In this document: piece after piece, positions 51,656 to 58,982 of the stretch
Layout: each line of letters opens with the position of its first letter
Numbering within the stretch: position 1 is the stretch's first letter
Assembly: GCF_000421845.1 (NCBI RefSeq)
Contig: NZ_ATXU01000011.1
Coordinates: 1 to 64,000 of the forward strand
Reading direction: 5' to 3'
DNA length: 64,000 nt
DNA from: Leucobacter chironomi DSM 19883
GTDB lineage: Bacteria > Actinomycetota > Actinomycetes > Actinomycetales > Microbacteriaceae
The notes under the pieces: generated by a model
The model's database searches: none
The model's input: only the letters and a program-made list of their open reading frames with translations
What the model was told of the DNA's origin: nothing
Translations under genes and position numbers: made by a program

Positions 51656-52123
51656 ATGACTCCCACCGAGACCCGCACCGTCGTCACCCGCACCATCGAC
51701 GCGCCTACGAAGGCCATCTTCAATCTGCTGACACTGCCGGCCCGGCATCCCGAGTTCGACGGCTCGGGCATGGTGCGCTCCGACGAGAAGTCGCAGCGCA
51801 TCCAGGGCGTGGGCGACGTCTTCGTCATGAACATGCACCGCGAATCCGTGGGCGAGTACCAGATGCACAACCATGTCACCGCCTACGACGAGAACAAGAT
51901 GGTCGGCTGGCAGCCCGCCCAGGCCCACAACCCCGACGAGCCCGACGGCTGGGAGTGGCTCTACGAGCTCGAGGCGATCGACTCGGGATCGACCCTGGTC
52001 ACCCTCAGCTACGACTGGTCGCGGGTGACCGATCCGCAGCTCGTATCGATCTTCCCGGGCGTCTCGGAGGCGCAGCTCGAAGAGTCGCTGAACCTGCTCG
52101 CAGCCGCGGTCTCCGACGCCTGA
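51656..52123 (+). CDS. SRPBCC-family protein (polyketide-cyclase-like fold)
   Basis: This is a 155-aa protein with a START-like fold: Arg-Thr-Ile-Asp-Ala-Pro-Thr-Lys-Ala-Ile-Phe near the start, then His-Pro-Glu-Phe-Asp-Gly-Ser-Gly-Met, and a final helix after Pro-Gly-Val-Ser-Glu-Ala. It probably binds a hydrophobic ligand; the role is unknown. GTGGAGG precedes the ATG. Its last 115 bp are overlapped on the other strand by the end of the next gene. Confidence 0.82.
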   Translation: MTPTETRTVVTRTIDAPTKAIFNLLTLPARHPEFDGSGMVRSDEKSQRIQGVGDVFVMNMHRESVGEYQMHNHVTAYDENKMVGWQPAQAHNPDEPDGWEWLYELEAIDSGSTLVTLSYDWSRVTDPQLVSIFPGVSEAQLEESLNLLAAAVSDA

Positions 52124-53010
52124 TCGGAGACCGCGAGATCGGGCGTGCGCCGCGATCCGCGCCGCACCGAGCCCGCCGCGCGCTTCGCCGAGCGCCCCAC
52201 CGCGCCCGCGCCCGCCGCGATCGAACCGCCCGCGGTGCGCGCGCCGCGCAGGATGCGGCGCTCGATCCGCTCCGCACCCTCGCGGGGTGCGAGCTCCGGG
52301 GCGAAGCCAGCGGGCGCCGGGCCGAAGGAGCGGCGCGAGGCCGCGACCACGCGGCGCCCCAGGATGTGATTGCCCGCGCCGCCCACCGCGGCTCCGATGC
52401 CGAACGGCAGCGCCTTGCCCACGATCGAGCCGCCGCCGATCTTCGCGAAGTGGTGCACGAAGGAGCGCTGCAGCTTGTCGAGCACCGGCCGCACCGCGCC
52501 GCGCGGCAGTGACTTCGTCACCACCTCGCCCCAGAACCCCGATCGTCCGATGCCGCCGCCCGCGACCTGCTTCGTGAACTGCCCGAGCAGCTCCCCCGCC
52601 TCCTGCCCGAGCATGAGCGTCATCACGAGCATCCGGGCGCGGTCCGGGTTCTCGACCGGAATGCCGTGCACCTCCGCGACCGACTGCGCGAACAGGGCGG
52701 TGCTCTCCAGGAAGCCCACCGTCTCGACGCCCGAGAGCGCGAGCGTCGCCGGTGTGCTGATCGCGGGGATGACGGCCGTCGCACCGACCGCGGCACCACC
52801 GCTCGTGATCGCGAGCAGGTAGCGGCGCTCCAGGATGCGGATCACCTGATCCGGTGCGGCCTGCGGGTGGCGCAGGCGCACGCTGCGGATGTGCGCGAGC
52901 ACCACCGGGCGCTGCACCGCGAGCGCACGGTCGAGCGCACGGGCGAAGGCGGGGCGGTGCTCCGGAGGTTCTGGCGCCGTGACGACGACGGCGTGCTGCA
53001 GTTCGTTCAC
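52009..53010 (-). CDS. Hypothetical EcsC-like protein with antisense overlap
   Basis: This is a 333-aa protein. The first 90 residues are helical and polar, the middle has Ala/Gly-rich hydrophobic segments (around 65-95 and 190-215) and a stretch Gly-Glu-Leu-Leu-Gly-Gln-Phe that vaguely recalls EcsC, but I am not sure. The C-terminal 110 residues are rich in Arg, Ala and Gly. The last 38 codons run antisense inside the SRPBCC gene and have poor codon use, so the natural stop may have been lost. TACAAT lies 6 nt before the GTG start. Confidence 0.6.
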   Translation of the reverse strand: MNELQHAVVVTAPEPPEHRPAFARALDRALAVQRPVVLAHIRSVRLRHPQAAPDQVIRILERRYLLAITSGGAAVGATAVIPAISTPATLALSGVETVGFLESTALFAQSVAEVHGIPVENPDRARMLVMTLMLGQEAGELLGQFTKQVAGGGIGRSGFWGEVVTKSLPRGAVRPVLDKLQRSFVHHFAKIGGGSIVGKALPFGIGAAVGGAGNHILGRRVVAASRRSFGPAPAGFAPELAPREGAERIERRILRGARTAGGSIAAGAGAVGRSAKRAAGSVRRGSRRTPDLAVSDQASETAAASRFSDSSSCASETPGKIDTSCGSVTRDQS

Positions 53011-53108
53011 GCGGCGATTGTACGGAGCGGAGGTGGAAGCCCGGGGAATGCGTTCGGAGGCGTTGACTCCCCCGCGCCGCGGTGCCAGGGTGGAGATGGA
53101 GGTGCGCC

Positions 53109-53297
53109 ATGCGCGAGTACTCGTTCGTCAGCATTCCGATCACGCGCCGCCGCGAGGGCGCGGCGCTCGAAGTCGACTACCGCGACGTGATCCGCGAGCG
53201 GGCCGAGCACGGCTGGGAGTTCGTCCAGGCGATCCCATTCGACGCGCACGCCGATCCGCGTCTCGATCTCGTCTTCACCCGGAAGGGGCCACGATGA
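53109..53297 (+). CDS. DUF4177-like small protein
   Basis: This is a 62-aa protein with the pattern Tyr-Ser-Phe-Val-Ser-Ile-Pro, Glu-His-Gly-Trp-Glu-Phe-Val-Gln-Ala-Ile-Pro and Leu-Asp-Leu-Val-Phe-Thr-Arg, as in DUF4177. The function is unknown. The start has GGAGATGGAGG upstream. Its stop overlaps the next ATG (ATGA), so the two are coupled. Confidence 0.82.
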   Translation: MREYSFVSIPITRRREGAALEVDYRDVIRERAEHGWEFVQAIPFDAHADPRLDLVFTRKGPR

Positions 53298-53833
53298 AGC
53301 ATCCGCTGCGCCTGCTGCAGGCGTTCACACTGTTCTCGGCCGGACTGTTCGGCCTGTTCGTCTTCGCCGGCAACCTCATGGACTACGACTCGAACCACCA
53401 GTTCGTGAAGCACGTGCTCTCGATGGACACCACCTTCGAGGGCAACGCGCTCATGTGGCGCGCGATCACGGCGCCCTGGGTGTGGACCCTCGGCTATATC
53501 GGCATCATCGTGGCCGAGGGCGCGTTCGCGGCGCTCGCGATCGTGGGCGCGGTGAAGCTGTTCATGCGGCGCGCGGCCGGGGCCGCCGAGTACGACGCGG
53601 CGCGTAAGTGGGGCTACGCGGCCTACGCGCTCGGTTTCGCGATCTGGTTCATCGGCTTCATCGTGGTCGGCTCGGAGTGGTTCGCGATGTGGCAGTCCGA
53701 CACGTGGAACGGCAAGGACACCGCGATGGGCATCGTCACGCTGTGGGCCGGCTTCGCCGTGCTGCTCGCGATGAACGAGCCGCGCGAGACTAGGGCGCAG
53801 GAGGGCGAGCCGCTCGCACGCGAGAACCGGTAG
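53294..53833 (+). CDS. DUF2165 membrane protein
   Basis: This 179-aa protein has four membrane helices (about residues 8-27, 54-84, 104-124 and 140-155). The family's Asn-Leu-Met-Asp-Tyr-Asp-Ser-Asn-His-Gln-Phe-Val-Lys-His-Val-Leu-Ser-Met-Asp stretch follows helix one. Glu-Trp-Phe-Ala-Met-Trp-Gln-Ser and Trp-Asn-Gly lie between helices three and four. The function is unknown. It is coupled to the small DUF4177 gene by an ATGA overlap. Confidence 0.87.
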   Translation: MKHPLRLLQAFTLFSAGLFGLFVFAGNLMDYDSNHQFVKHVLSMDTTFEGNALMWRAITAPWVWTLGYIGIIVAEGAFAALAIVGAVKLFMRRAAGAAEYDAARKWGYAAYALGFAIWFIGFIVVGSEWFAMWQSDTWNGKDTAMGIVTLWAGFAVLLAMNEPRETRAQEGEPLARENR

Positions 53834-53853
53834 GCACGGAGCGGCGGCGGCGC

Positions 53854-53879
53854 GGTGCGCCCCGCGCGCGGAGCGCACC
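53854..53879 (+). terminator. Hairpin after the DUF2165 gene
   Basis: GGTGCGC (53854-53860) pairs with GCGCACC (53873-53879). It stands 20 bp after the stop codon. There is no T-run, so this is a weak call. Confidence 0.35.
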
Positions 53880-54013
53880 TCAGCCCGCCGACGAAAACGC
53901 GTAGTGCTCGGCGGCCTCGGCCACTCGGTGGTTGTGCTCGATCGTGTCGTTGCAGGCGGCGACCGCCTCCGCACCTGGCAGCCCGGAAACCGCTCCCGTG
54001 CAGAGAAATCGCC

Positions 54014-54019
54014 TAAGCT
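54014..54019 (+). promoter_or_regulatory. -10 element TAAGCT of the surface-protein operon
   Basis: TAAGCT lies 24 nt before the start of the 13-codon leader ORF. No clear -35 is seen at 17 bp. A GGAAAC sequence of the type used by ECF sigma factors lies at 53985-53990 but has no obvious partner at the usual distance. Confidence 0.4.
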
Positions 54020-54042
54020 GGCTTCGGACATTGGGGGGTGTC

Positions 54043-54084
54043 ATGCCGGGCAGGGGATCGCACATCGCGAGCGGCGATACATGA
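54043..54084 (+). CDS. 13-aa leader ORF coupled to the surface-protein gene
   Basis: ATG at 54043 follows a strong GGGGGGTG ribosome site and encodes Met-Pro-Gly-Arg-Gly-Ser-His-Ile-Ala-Ser-Gly-Asp-Thr. Its TGA overlaps the ATG of the surface-protein gene (ATGA at 54081-54084). The surface-protein start has no ribosome site of its own, so ribosomes probably arrive through this short ORF. Confidence 0.55.
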   Translation: MPGRGSHIASGDT

Positions 54085-55439
54085 AACGCGCGCTCCCCGC
54101 CCTATTCGCGGTCGTCATCGGTCTCGGTTCGGTCGTGGGGCAGCCGCCGGCTCAGGCGCTCGAGCCCGCCTTCATTCCTGCTCGAGCGACCCCCTCGGTC
54201 GAGGCGGGCCACACGAGGCTCCTCTCGGCAGAAGAGCCGCCCGCAGGTCCTTCGGAGGCACCGACCGAGGGCGGGCAGGGCGGCCCTCCGCCCGGCACGA
54301 CGACCGCTCCGAACCTGCAGGTCTCCCTCATGCTCGGCTGGTTGGGGCCGGGCAACCCCGTGCAGGTCACGGTGATCGTGCACAACGACGGGGCCGGCAC
54401 CTCGACCGGCCACACCCTCGGCTTCGCACCGCAGGAGGGCAGCGACCGGCAGGTTCTGGTCGATGCGGACTGCACCGGCTCGCCCATGAGCGGATTCCGC
54501 TGCGTCGGCGGCGCGCTGCAGCCGGGCGAGAGCCGGTCGTACGACTTCCGCTTCTCGCTGCCCGCAGCGGTCGAGGCCTGGCCCCCGTTCTGGACTGCGG
54601 CGGTGACGGGTGCCGAGCCCGATGCGGTCGAGCACGACGACCGAGCGGGGTTCGAACTGCCCGACTCCACATTCGTGCGACTCGAAGCCGACATCAAGAC
54701 GCGGGTCGACGACACCGACGGCGACGGTCGCGCGACCCCCGGCGAACCGATGGAGGTCTACGTCTACTTCGCCAACACCAGCGAGTACGAGCTCGAAGAG
54801 CCGCTCGTCGCCGTCACCGGCGCCGTCTGGGACCACCGGCGCCTGCCGCAGACGATCGCCCCAGGCGAGGAGATGACGGTGCGGTTCGATGCCACCGTGC
54901 CAGACCTCGGCGCGGACGCGTCGAGCGGTGTCGAGGCCAACGTCACCGCCCGCGCGGTCGGGGCCACCGTCAGCACGTGGAGCGGCACGCTGATGCTGAT
55001 CGGCCCCTACGCGGCGCCGAACCCGGAGGGGATCGACGGCGAGCAGAACGGGGCCGTGAAGCACGAGGTCATCGGCGCGCCGGCCGAGACCCTCGACGAG
55101 GTCGTGATCCGATCCGCGCCCCTCTCGAGTGACCTCGCGCCCGTCGAGACGCGGGAGGATCCGCCCCTCCTCGGCGTCCCTCCGACTCCGAGGGAAGCCC
55201 CGGCCGAGCTCAGCCCGATCCACACCGAGCAGTCGGCGTCGGCCACGCGAGAACGGCCCCTCGCCCCCGCACCGGCGCAGGCGCCCTCGGGCGAGCGGGG
55301 CCCCCTGAGCGTCACCGGCTCCGACCCCCTCAGAACGTCGATGCTCGGGGTGCACGTGCTCGTCGCCCTCGGGATCGTGTTCGCCCACGTCGGCCTCTCG
55401 CGGCAGACACGCAGAACGCGGGCGGGAATCGGGTCCTGA
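54081..55439 (+). CDS. Secreted surface protein with LSVTG sorting signal
   Basis: This is a 452-aa exported protein. Its signal peptide ends about Ala-Gln-Ala (24-26). A Pro/Glu-rich stretch follows, then two beta-rich domains: one (about 77-200) with Val-Thr-Val-Ile-Val-His-Asn-Asp-Gly-Ala-Gly, as in DUF11-like repeats, and a Cys pair at 131 and 141. The second (about 200-320) starts with a calcium-loop-like Asp-Asp-Thr-Asp-Gly-Asp-Gly (210-216). A disordered Pro/Ala region leads to Leu-Ser-Val-Thr-Gly (409-413), a membrane helix and Arg-Arg-Thr-Arg at the end, a class-E-like sortase signal. The stop overlaps the sigma-factor start (TGATG), so both are made together. Confidence 0.8.
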   Translation: MKRALPALFAVVIGLGSVVGQPPAQALEPAFIPARATPSVEAGHTRLLSAEEPPAGPSEAPTEGGQGGPPPGTTTAPNLQVSLMLGWLGPGNPVQVTVIVHNDGAGTSTGHTLGFAPQEGSDRQVLVDADCTGSPMSGFRCVGGALQPGESRSYDFRFSLPAAVEAWPPFWTAAVTGAEPDAVEHDDRAGFELPDSTFVRLEADIKTRVDDTDGDGRATPGEPMEVYVYFANTSEYELEEPLVAVTGAVWDHRRLPQTIAPGEEMTVRFDATVPDLGADASSGVEANVTARAVGATVSTWSGTLMLIGPYAAPNPEGIDGEQNGAVKHEVIGAPAETLDEVVIRSAPLSSDLAPVETREDPPLLGVPPTPREAPAELSPIHTEQSASATRERPLAPAPAQAPSGERGPLSVTGSDPLRTSMLGVHVLVALGIVFAHVGLSRQTRRTRAGIGS

Positions 55440-56635
55440 TGTCGGATCCCACTCCTGAGACGACGGCGCGCGGCGACGACCGCGTCCGTGACGACCGCGT
55501 CCATGACGACCGCGTCAGAGAAGCGCCCGGCCCCGGCCCCGAGCTCACCGACGAGGAGCTGTGCCGACTCGTACGCGACGGGGAGGCGTGGCCGCTCGAG
55601 ACGCTCTGGCAGCGCCACAGCGCGGTCGCGCGATTCTGGGCGGCGAAGAAGGATCCGGGGGCCGCCGAGGACATCGTCGCCGAGGCGTTCGCCTCGGTGT
55701 TCCAAGCGCTGGTCGGGGGCGGAGGCCCCTCCGCGTCGTTCCGCGGATACCTCTACAAGACGATGAACTCGCTGCTCGCCACGCACTGGAGTTCGCAGCG
55801 GCGTATACATCAGCTCGACGGCCTCGGGGGCTTGCCCGCCGATGACGTCGAGAGCTCGCCGGAAGCGCTCGGCGACGCTCAGGAGCAGCGCGCCGCCGCC
55901 GCAGCGCTGCTGGAGCTGCCCGAGCGGTGGCGCGACGTGATCGTGGCCGTCGATGTCGAGGGGCGACCGGTGCAGGACGTCGCCAGATCGCTCGGTCTCT
56001 CCCCGAACTCCACCTCCGCGCTGCTCAAGCGGGCTCGCGGCGGGCTGCGCAAGGCGTGGATCCAGCGCCTGCACCGGCCGGCCTCCGCGTTGCCCGACGA
56101 CTGCGCGAGCGCGGTCGAGCACTTCGGCATCATACGCTGGGGCAAGCCGGGCGCGCGGCGGAGAACCGCGGCCGAGCGTCACCTCGCCACCTGCGACTCG
56201 TGCCGCTCACGGTACGCGCAGTTCATCGAGCAGGCCACCACCGTCGGCCTGGGGATCGCCGGCCTGCTCGCGCTCACCCGCGAGTGGCGGCAGAAGCTCA
56301 TCCCCGCCCTGGCCACCTCCGCGACCGTGGTCGCCTCGTTCTCGATCACCGCCACGATCGACCCGGCACCCCTCGGGCCGGCGCCGGGCCCCGCGCCCGT
56401 TGAGGTCGACGAGTCGCCCGCTCGAACCGGCTCGGGGACGTCCGGCGCGGACGGCCGCACCGTGGGTTCGGAGCCGGGATCGGGCGACCGGCCTGCGGAT
56501 CCGAGCGTCGCCGCCGAGCCGGACCCCGGAGCCGACATCCCCGAGGACGAGGAAGAGGAGGAGACCACGATCCTCTACTTCGGGGACTGGACCGGCTGGA
56601 ACGAGGAGGAGCAGCGCTTCGTCATCGCACCGTGA
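55439..56635 (+). CDS. ECF-type sigma factor fused to a zinc-finger, membrane segment and outside tail
   Basis: This is a 398-aa protein. Residues of about 35-120 form sigma region 2 (Leu-Trp-Gln-Arg-His, Ala-Glu-Asp-Ile-Val-Ala-Glu-Ala-Phe, and Phe-Arg-Gly-Tyr-Leu-Tyr-Lys-Thr-Met-Asn). Residues 150-205 form region 4, with the recognition helix Gly-Leu-Ser-Pro-Asn-Ser-Thr-Ser-Ala-Leu-Leu-Lys-Arg-Ala-Arg. Then comes a zinc-binding anti-sigma-like motif (His248-x3-Cys252-x2-Cys255), a hydrophobic helix (about 287-307) and 90 acidic residues that would lie outside the cell, ending in Trp-Thr-Gly-Trp-Asn. It is normally held in the membrane and may be freed or changed by an outside signal. It is coupled to the surface-protein gene. 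Confidence 0.8.
   Translation: MSDPTPETTARGDDRVRDDRVHDDRVREAPGPGPELTDEELCRLVRDGEAWPLETLWQRHSAVARFWAAKKDPGAAEDIVAEAFASVFQALVGGGGPSASFRGYLYKTMNSLLATHWSSQRRIHQLDGLGGLPADDVESSPEALGDAQEQRAAAAALLELPERWRDVIVAVDVEGRPVQDVARSLGLSPNSTSALLKRARGGLRKAWIQRLHRPASALPDDCASAVEHFGIIRWGKPGARRRTAAERHLATCDSCRSRYAQFIEQATTVGLGIAGLLALTREWRQKLIPALATSATVVASFSITATIDPAPLGPAPGPAPVEVDESPARTGSGTSGADGRTVGSEPGSGDRPADPSVAAEPDPGADIPEDEEEEETTILYFGDWTGWNEEEQRFVIAP
55475..55519 (+). repeat. 15-bp tandem repeat at the sigma-factor N-terminus
   Basis: Three copies of a 15-bp unit beginning GACGACCGCGTC (55475, 55490, 55505) encode Asp-Asp-Arg-Val-Arg/His. The repeat keeps the frame, so the length of the N-terminal tail could vary. 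Confidence 0.85.
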
Positions 56636-56771
56636 CGCCTCGGCCGCGAGGGGCACCGCGCTGCGCGGGACGCCGAGCACCGCATCTCGATCAGGAATCG
56701 AGAAGTGCCCCCATCGGCCCGCCGGTTAGCCTGGGCCGAACACGAATCGACGCGAGGAATGAGGGCGGAAG

Positions 56772-57061
56772 ATGGCTGAGAAGGAGAAGGCCGGGTTCTC
56801 GGCGCAGGAGCGGGCCGCGATGAAAGAGCGGGCCGCCGAGTTGAGGGCCGAGGCCAAACGCGAGAAGGGCGCGAAGAAGGCTGCAGCCGAGGAGGCGGAG
56901 CTGCTCGCCAAGATCGAGCAGATGCCCGACGGCGACCGGCAGATGGCGCAGCGGGTGCACTCGATCGTCGCGTCGGGGGCCCCCGACCTGGCGCCGAAGC
57001 TCTACTACGGCCAGCCCGGGTATGCGCGGGGCGGCAAGGTCGTGGTCTTCTTCCGCAGCGG
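56772..57061 (+). pseudogene. DUF1801-like gene, 3' end replaced
   Basis: The first 97 codons encode a basic helix (Met-Lys-Glu-Arg-Ala-Ala-Glu-Leu-Arg) and the start of a DUF1801/YdhG-like domain (Ala-Pro-Lys-Leu-Tyr-Tyr-Gly-Gln-Pro-Gly-Tyr, Val-Val-Phe-Phe-Arg-Ser-Gly). Relatives go on for about 45 more residues of the domain. Here the frame goes on to 57182 in unrelated sequence that is the antisense of another gene's start. The junction is near 57060. The gene is probably not functional. Confidence 0.65.
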
Positions 57062-57164
57062 TGCCCACGAGCTCTCCGTCGGTCTCTGCGAACTGGTAAT
57101 CGGCCTCGATGGTGCCGAGGGGCGTCTTCATACGCAGGTGCCAGGAGCCAATGATCGTATTCAT
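57060..57164 (-). pseudogene. 5' fragment of an unidentified gene, reversed
   Basis: Read on the minus strand from ATG 57164, 35 codons give a convincing protein start with Ile-Ile-Gly-Ser-Trp-His-Leu, Lys-Thr-Pro-Leu-Gly-Thr-Ile-Glu-Ala and Phe-Ala-Glu-Thr-Asp-Gly-Glu-Leu. After that the reading enters the reverse of the DUF1801-like gene. The family is not recognised. It is a remnant left by a rearrangement. Confidence 0.5.
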
Positions 57165-57189
57165 GCGTGTTCCGTTCAGTAGATGGGGG

Positions 57190-57849
57190 TCAGGCAGCGG
57201 TTCGCTGGGCTGATTTCCACGGGGTGCCGCGACGTTCGTATTCGAAGAGTTCCTCGACGGCGAGCGCAGCTGGGGCCCCGAAGTCGCGCTCGAGCAGATA
57301 GAGCGCTACATCGATGCCGGAGGTGACCCCGCCACCGGTGACGAGGTCGCCATCGTCGACGACACGCGCGCGCACGACCTCTGAACCCGTGGCGTCGAGC
57401 AAATCGAGACCCAGCACATGAGTTGTGGCGGCACGGCCTTCGATGAGGCCGGCCATCGCGAGCGCGAGAGATCCTCCGCAGTGCGCGACGACGGTGATGC
57501 TCGGGTGAGCGAGTGCTCGTGCCACGAGCGACATGGCGTCGCTTCCGGCGAACTTCCCGAGGAGCACAGGGATTGTTTCGTCTCCCGCATCCGGGTCGCC
57601 GTCGACCGGTCCTGCAACTCCGGGCACGAACACGTATCCCGGAGCGTCAGGATCGAGTGTCCGCGTCGCGGTGAGCGAGATGCCGGCGACGCCTGATCGC
57701 ACAGCGCCGGCCCCGTCCACACTGACGAGTTCGATCGTTATCGGCCCACCCAGGAAGTCGTTTGCGGCTGAGAACGCCTCGAGCGGAAGGAGCACATCGA
57801 GTGGATCGAATCCGTCGAAGAGCACGAACTGTGCATGAATCGTGGACAT
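57190..57849 (-). CDS. DJ-1/PfpI-family protein
   Basis: This is a 219-aa protein of the DJ-1/PfpI superfamily, close to isonitrile hydratase-like members. The nucleophile elbow is Val-Ala-His-Cys-Gly-Gly-Ser-Leu near residue 120, and Ala-Thr-Thr-His-Val-Leu and Gly-Gly-Gly-Val-Thr-Ser-Gly-Ile-Asp follow in the usual order. The N-terminal Phe-Asp-Gly-Phe-Asp-Pro-Leu-Asp-Val is typical. The start is set at ATG 57849. It is divergent from the AraC-type regulator, which suggests that the regulator controls it. Confidence 0.85.
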   Translation of the reverse strand: MSTIHAQFVLFDGFDPLDVLLPLEAFSAANDFLGGPITIELVSVDGAGAVRSGVAGISLTATRTLDPDAPGYVFVPGVAGPVDGDPDAGDETIPVLLGKFAGSDAMSLVARALAHPSITVVAHCGGSLALAMAGLIEGRAATTHVLGLDLLDATGSEVVRARVVDDGDLVTGGGVTSGIDVALYLLERDFGAPAALAVEELFEYERRGTPWKSAQRTAA

Positions 57850-57985
57850 GGGGACACGTACCTCGCTGACATCGGTCTTGAACAGTGCTGGTTCCAGTCT
57901 TCCCGCCGACACCGCGCCCCACAGCGGCAATTTAGACAGCTATCGCCTGCATCTCGCCAACACCTATCGGCCCTAGGATGCTGGA

Positions 57986-58982
57986 ATGTACACCGTCGCC
58001 GTGCTCGCGCTTCCAGATGCCATTGCGTACGATATGGCCATCCCCGTGGAGACGTTCGGACGCGTTCGACTACCCGACGGAAGGCCGGGCTACCGGGTCA
58101 TCGTCGCAGGTCACGCGGGTGAGGTTGCTGCGGGCGCCATGACACTCCGAGTGGATCATGGACTCGACGCGCTAGATCGGGCTGATCTGATCGTCGTGCC
58201 CCGGCGCAATGATCCTGCACCACCGTCCCCACCGGAGGTGCTGGCAGCGCTTCGCCGCGCGCATGAACGCAGGACGAAGATCGCTTCGATCTGCGTCGGC
58301 GCGTTCACGCTGGCGGAGACGGGACTGCTCGACGGCTTGGAAGCAACCACGCACTGGCTCGGGGCGGATTGGTTCGCCAAACGATTCCCCGCGGTCAAGC
58401 TGCTGCCCGATCTGCTGTACGCCGACAATCACATCAGCGGGCGCATCGTCGGGCATCGACCTGTGTCTGCACATCGTGCAGCAGGACTACGGCATGGCTG
58501 TTGCGGCGGATGCCGCCCGTCTGGCAGTCGCCCCCTTGCACCGCTCCGGCGGGCAGGCGCAATACATTCTCCGCAACCGCCCCAGTTACCAGACCGCAAC
58601 CCTGGAGCCCGTGCTCGCCTGGATCGAGCATCATGCCCACGAGGATCTCACGCTCACCGATGTCGCCCGAGTCGCGGGATTGAGCACGCGCACGCTGGCG
58701 CGACATTTCACGGACGAAACCGGGCAGTCTCCCATGCAGTGGGTGACCGGGGTGCGACTGCGCCACGCGCAGGAACTTCTCGAAACCACCGATCACACCA
58801 TCGACCGCATCGCCGCCCAGTGCGGCTTCTCCTCCACGAGCAACTTCCGCGCGCAGTTCGGGCAGTCCGTGGGCGTCAGCCCGGGTGAGTACCGCAAGAC
58901 CTTCCGCCCCGCCCCGGGCTCGATCGCCGGAGCGAAGACGGGCGAGCATCCGAAGACGCACCGGGCGCACACTCCGACATGA
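57986..58982 (+). pseudogene. GlxA-type AraC regulator with a frameshift
   Basis: The N-terminal part (57986 to about 58425) encodes a DJ-1-like domain with Leu-Ala-Leu-Pro-Asp-Ala-Ile-Ala-Tyr-Asp and Ser-Ile-Cys-Val-Gly-Ala-Phe-Thr-Leu-Ala-Glu-Thr-Gly-Leu-Leu. The C-terminal part, in another frame, has Ala-Gly-Ala-Ser-Ser-Gly-Ile-Asp-Leu-Cys-Leu-His and a complete AraC helix-turn-helix ending in Pro-Gly-Glu-Tyr-Arg-Lys-Thr-Phe. The two frames meet near 58426, where one base is extra or two are missing. It is either a pseudogene or a sequencing error. Confidence 0.75.

Noticed and set aside
53985-53990. GGAAAC as a -35 element used by the neighbouring ECF-type sigma factor
   Set aside because: No CGTC-like -10 is found 16-17 bp downstream, so self-activation cannot be supported.
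53880-54065. A 61-codon minus-strand frame before the surface-protein gene
   Set aside because: It covers the promoter and leader ORF of the plus-strand operon and shows no convincing protein features.
56691-57164. A 157-codon minus-strand frame starting at 57164
   Set aside because: Only its first 35 codons look real. The rest is the reverse of the DUF1801-like gene, so it is a junction product.
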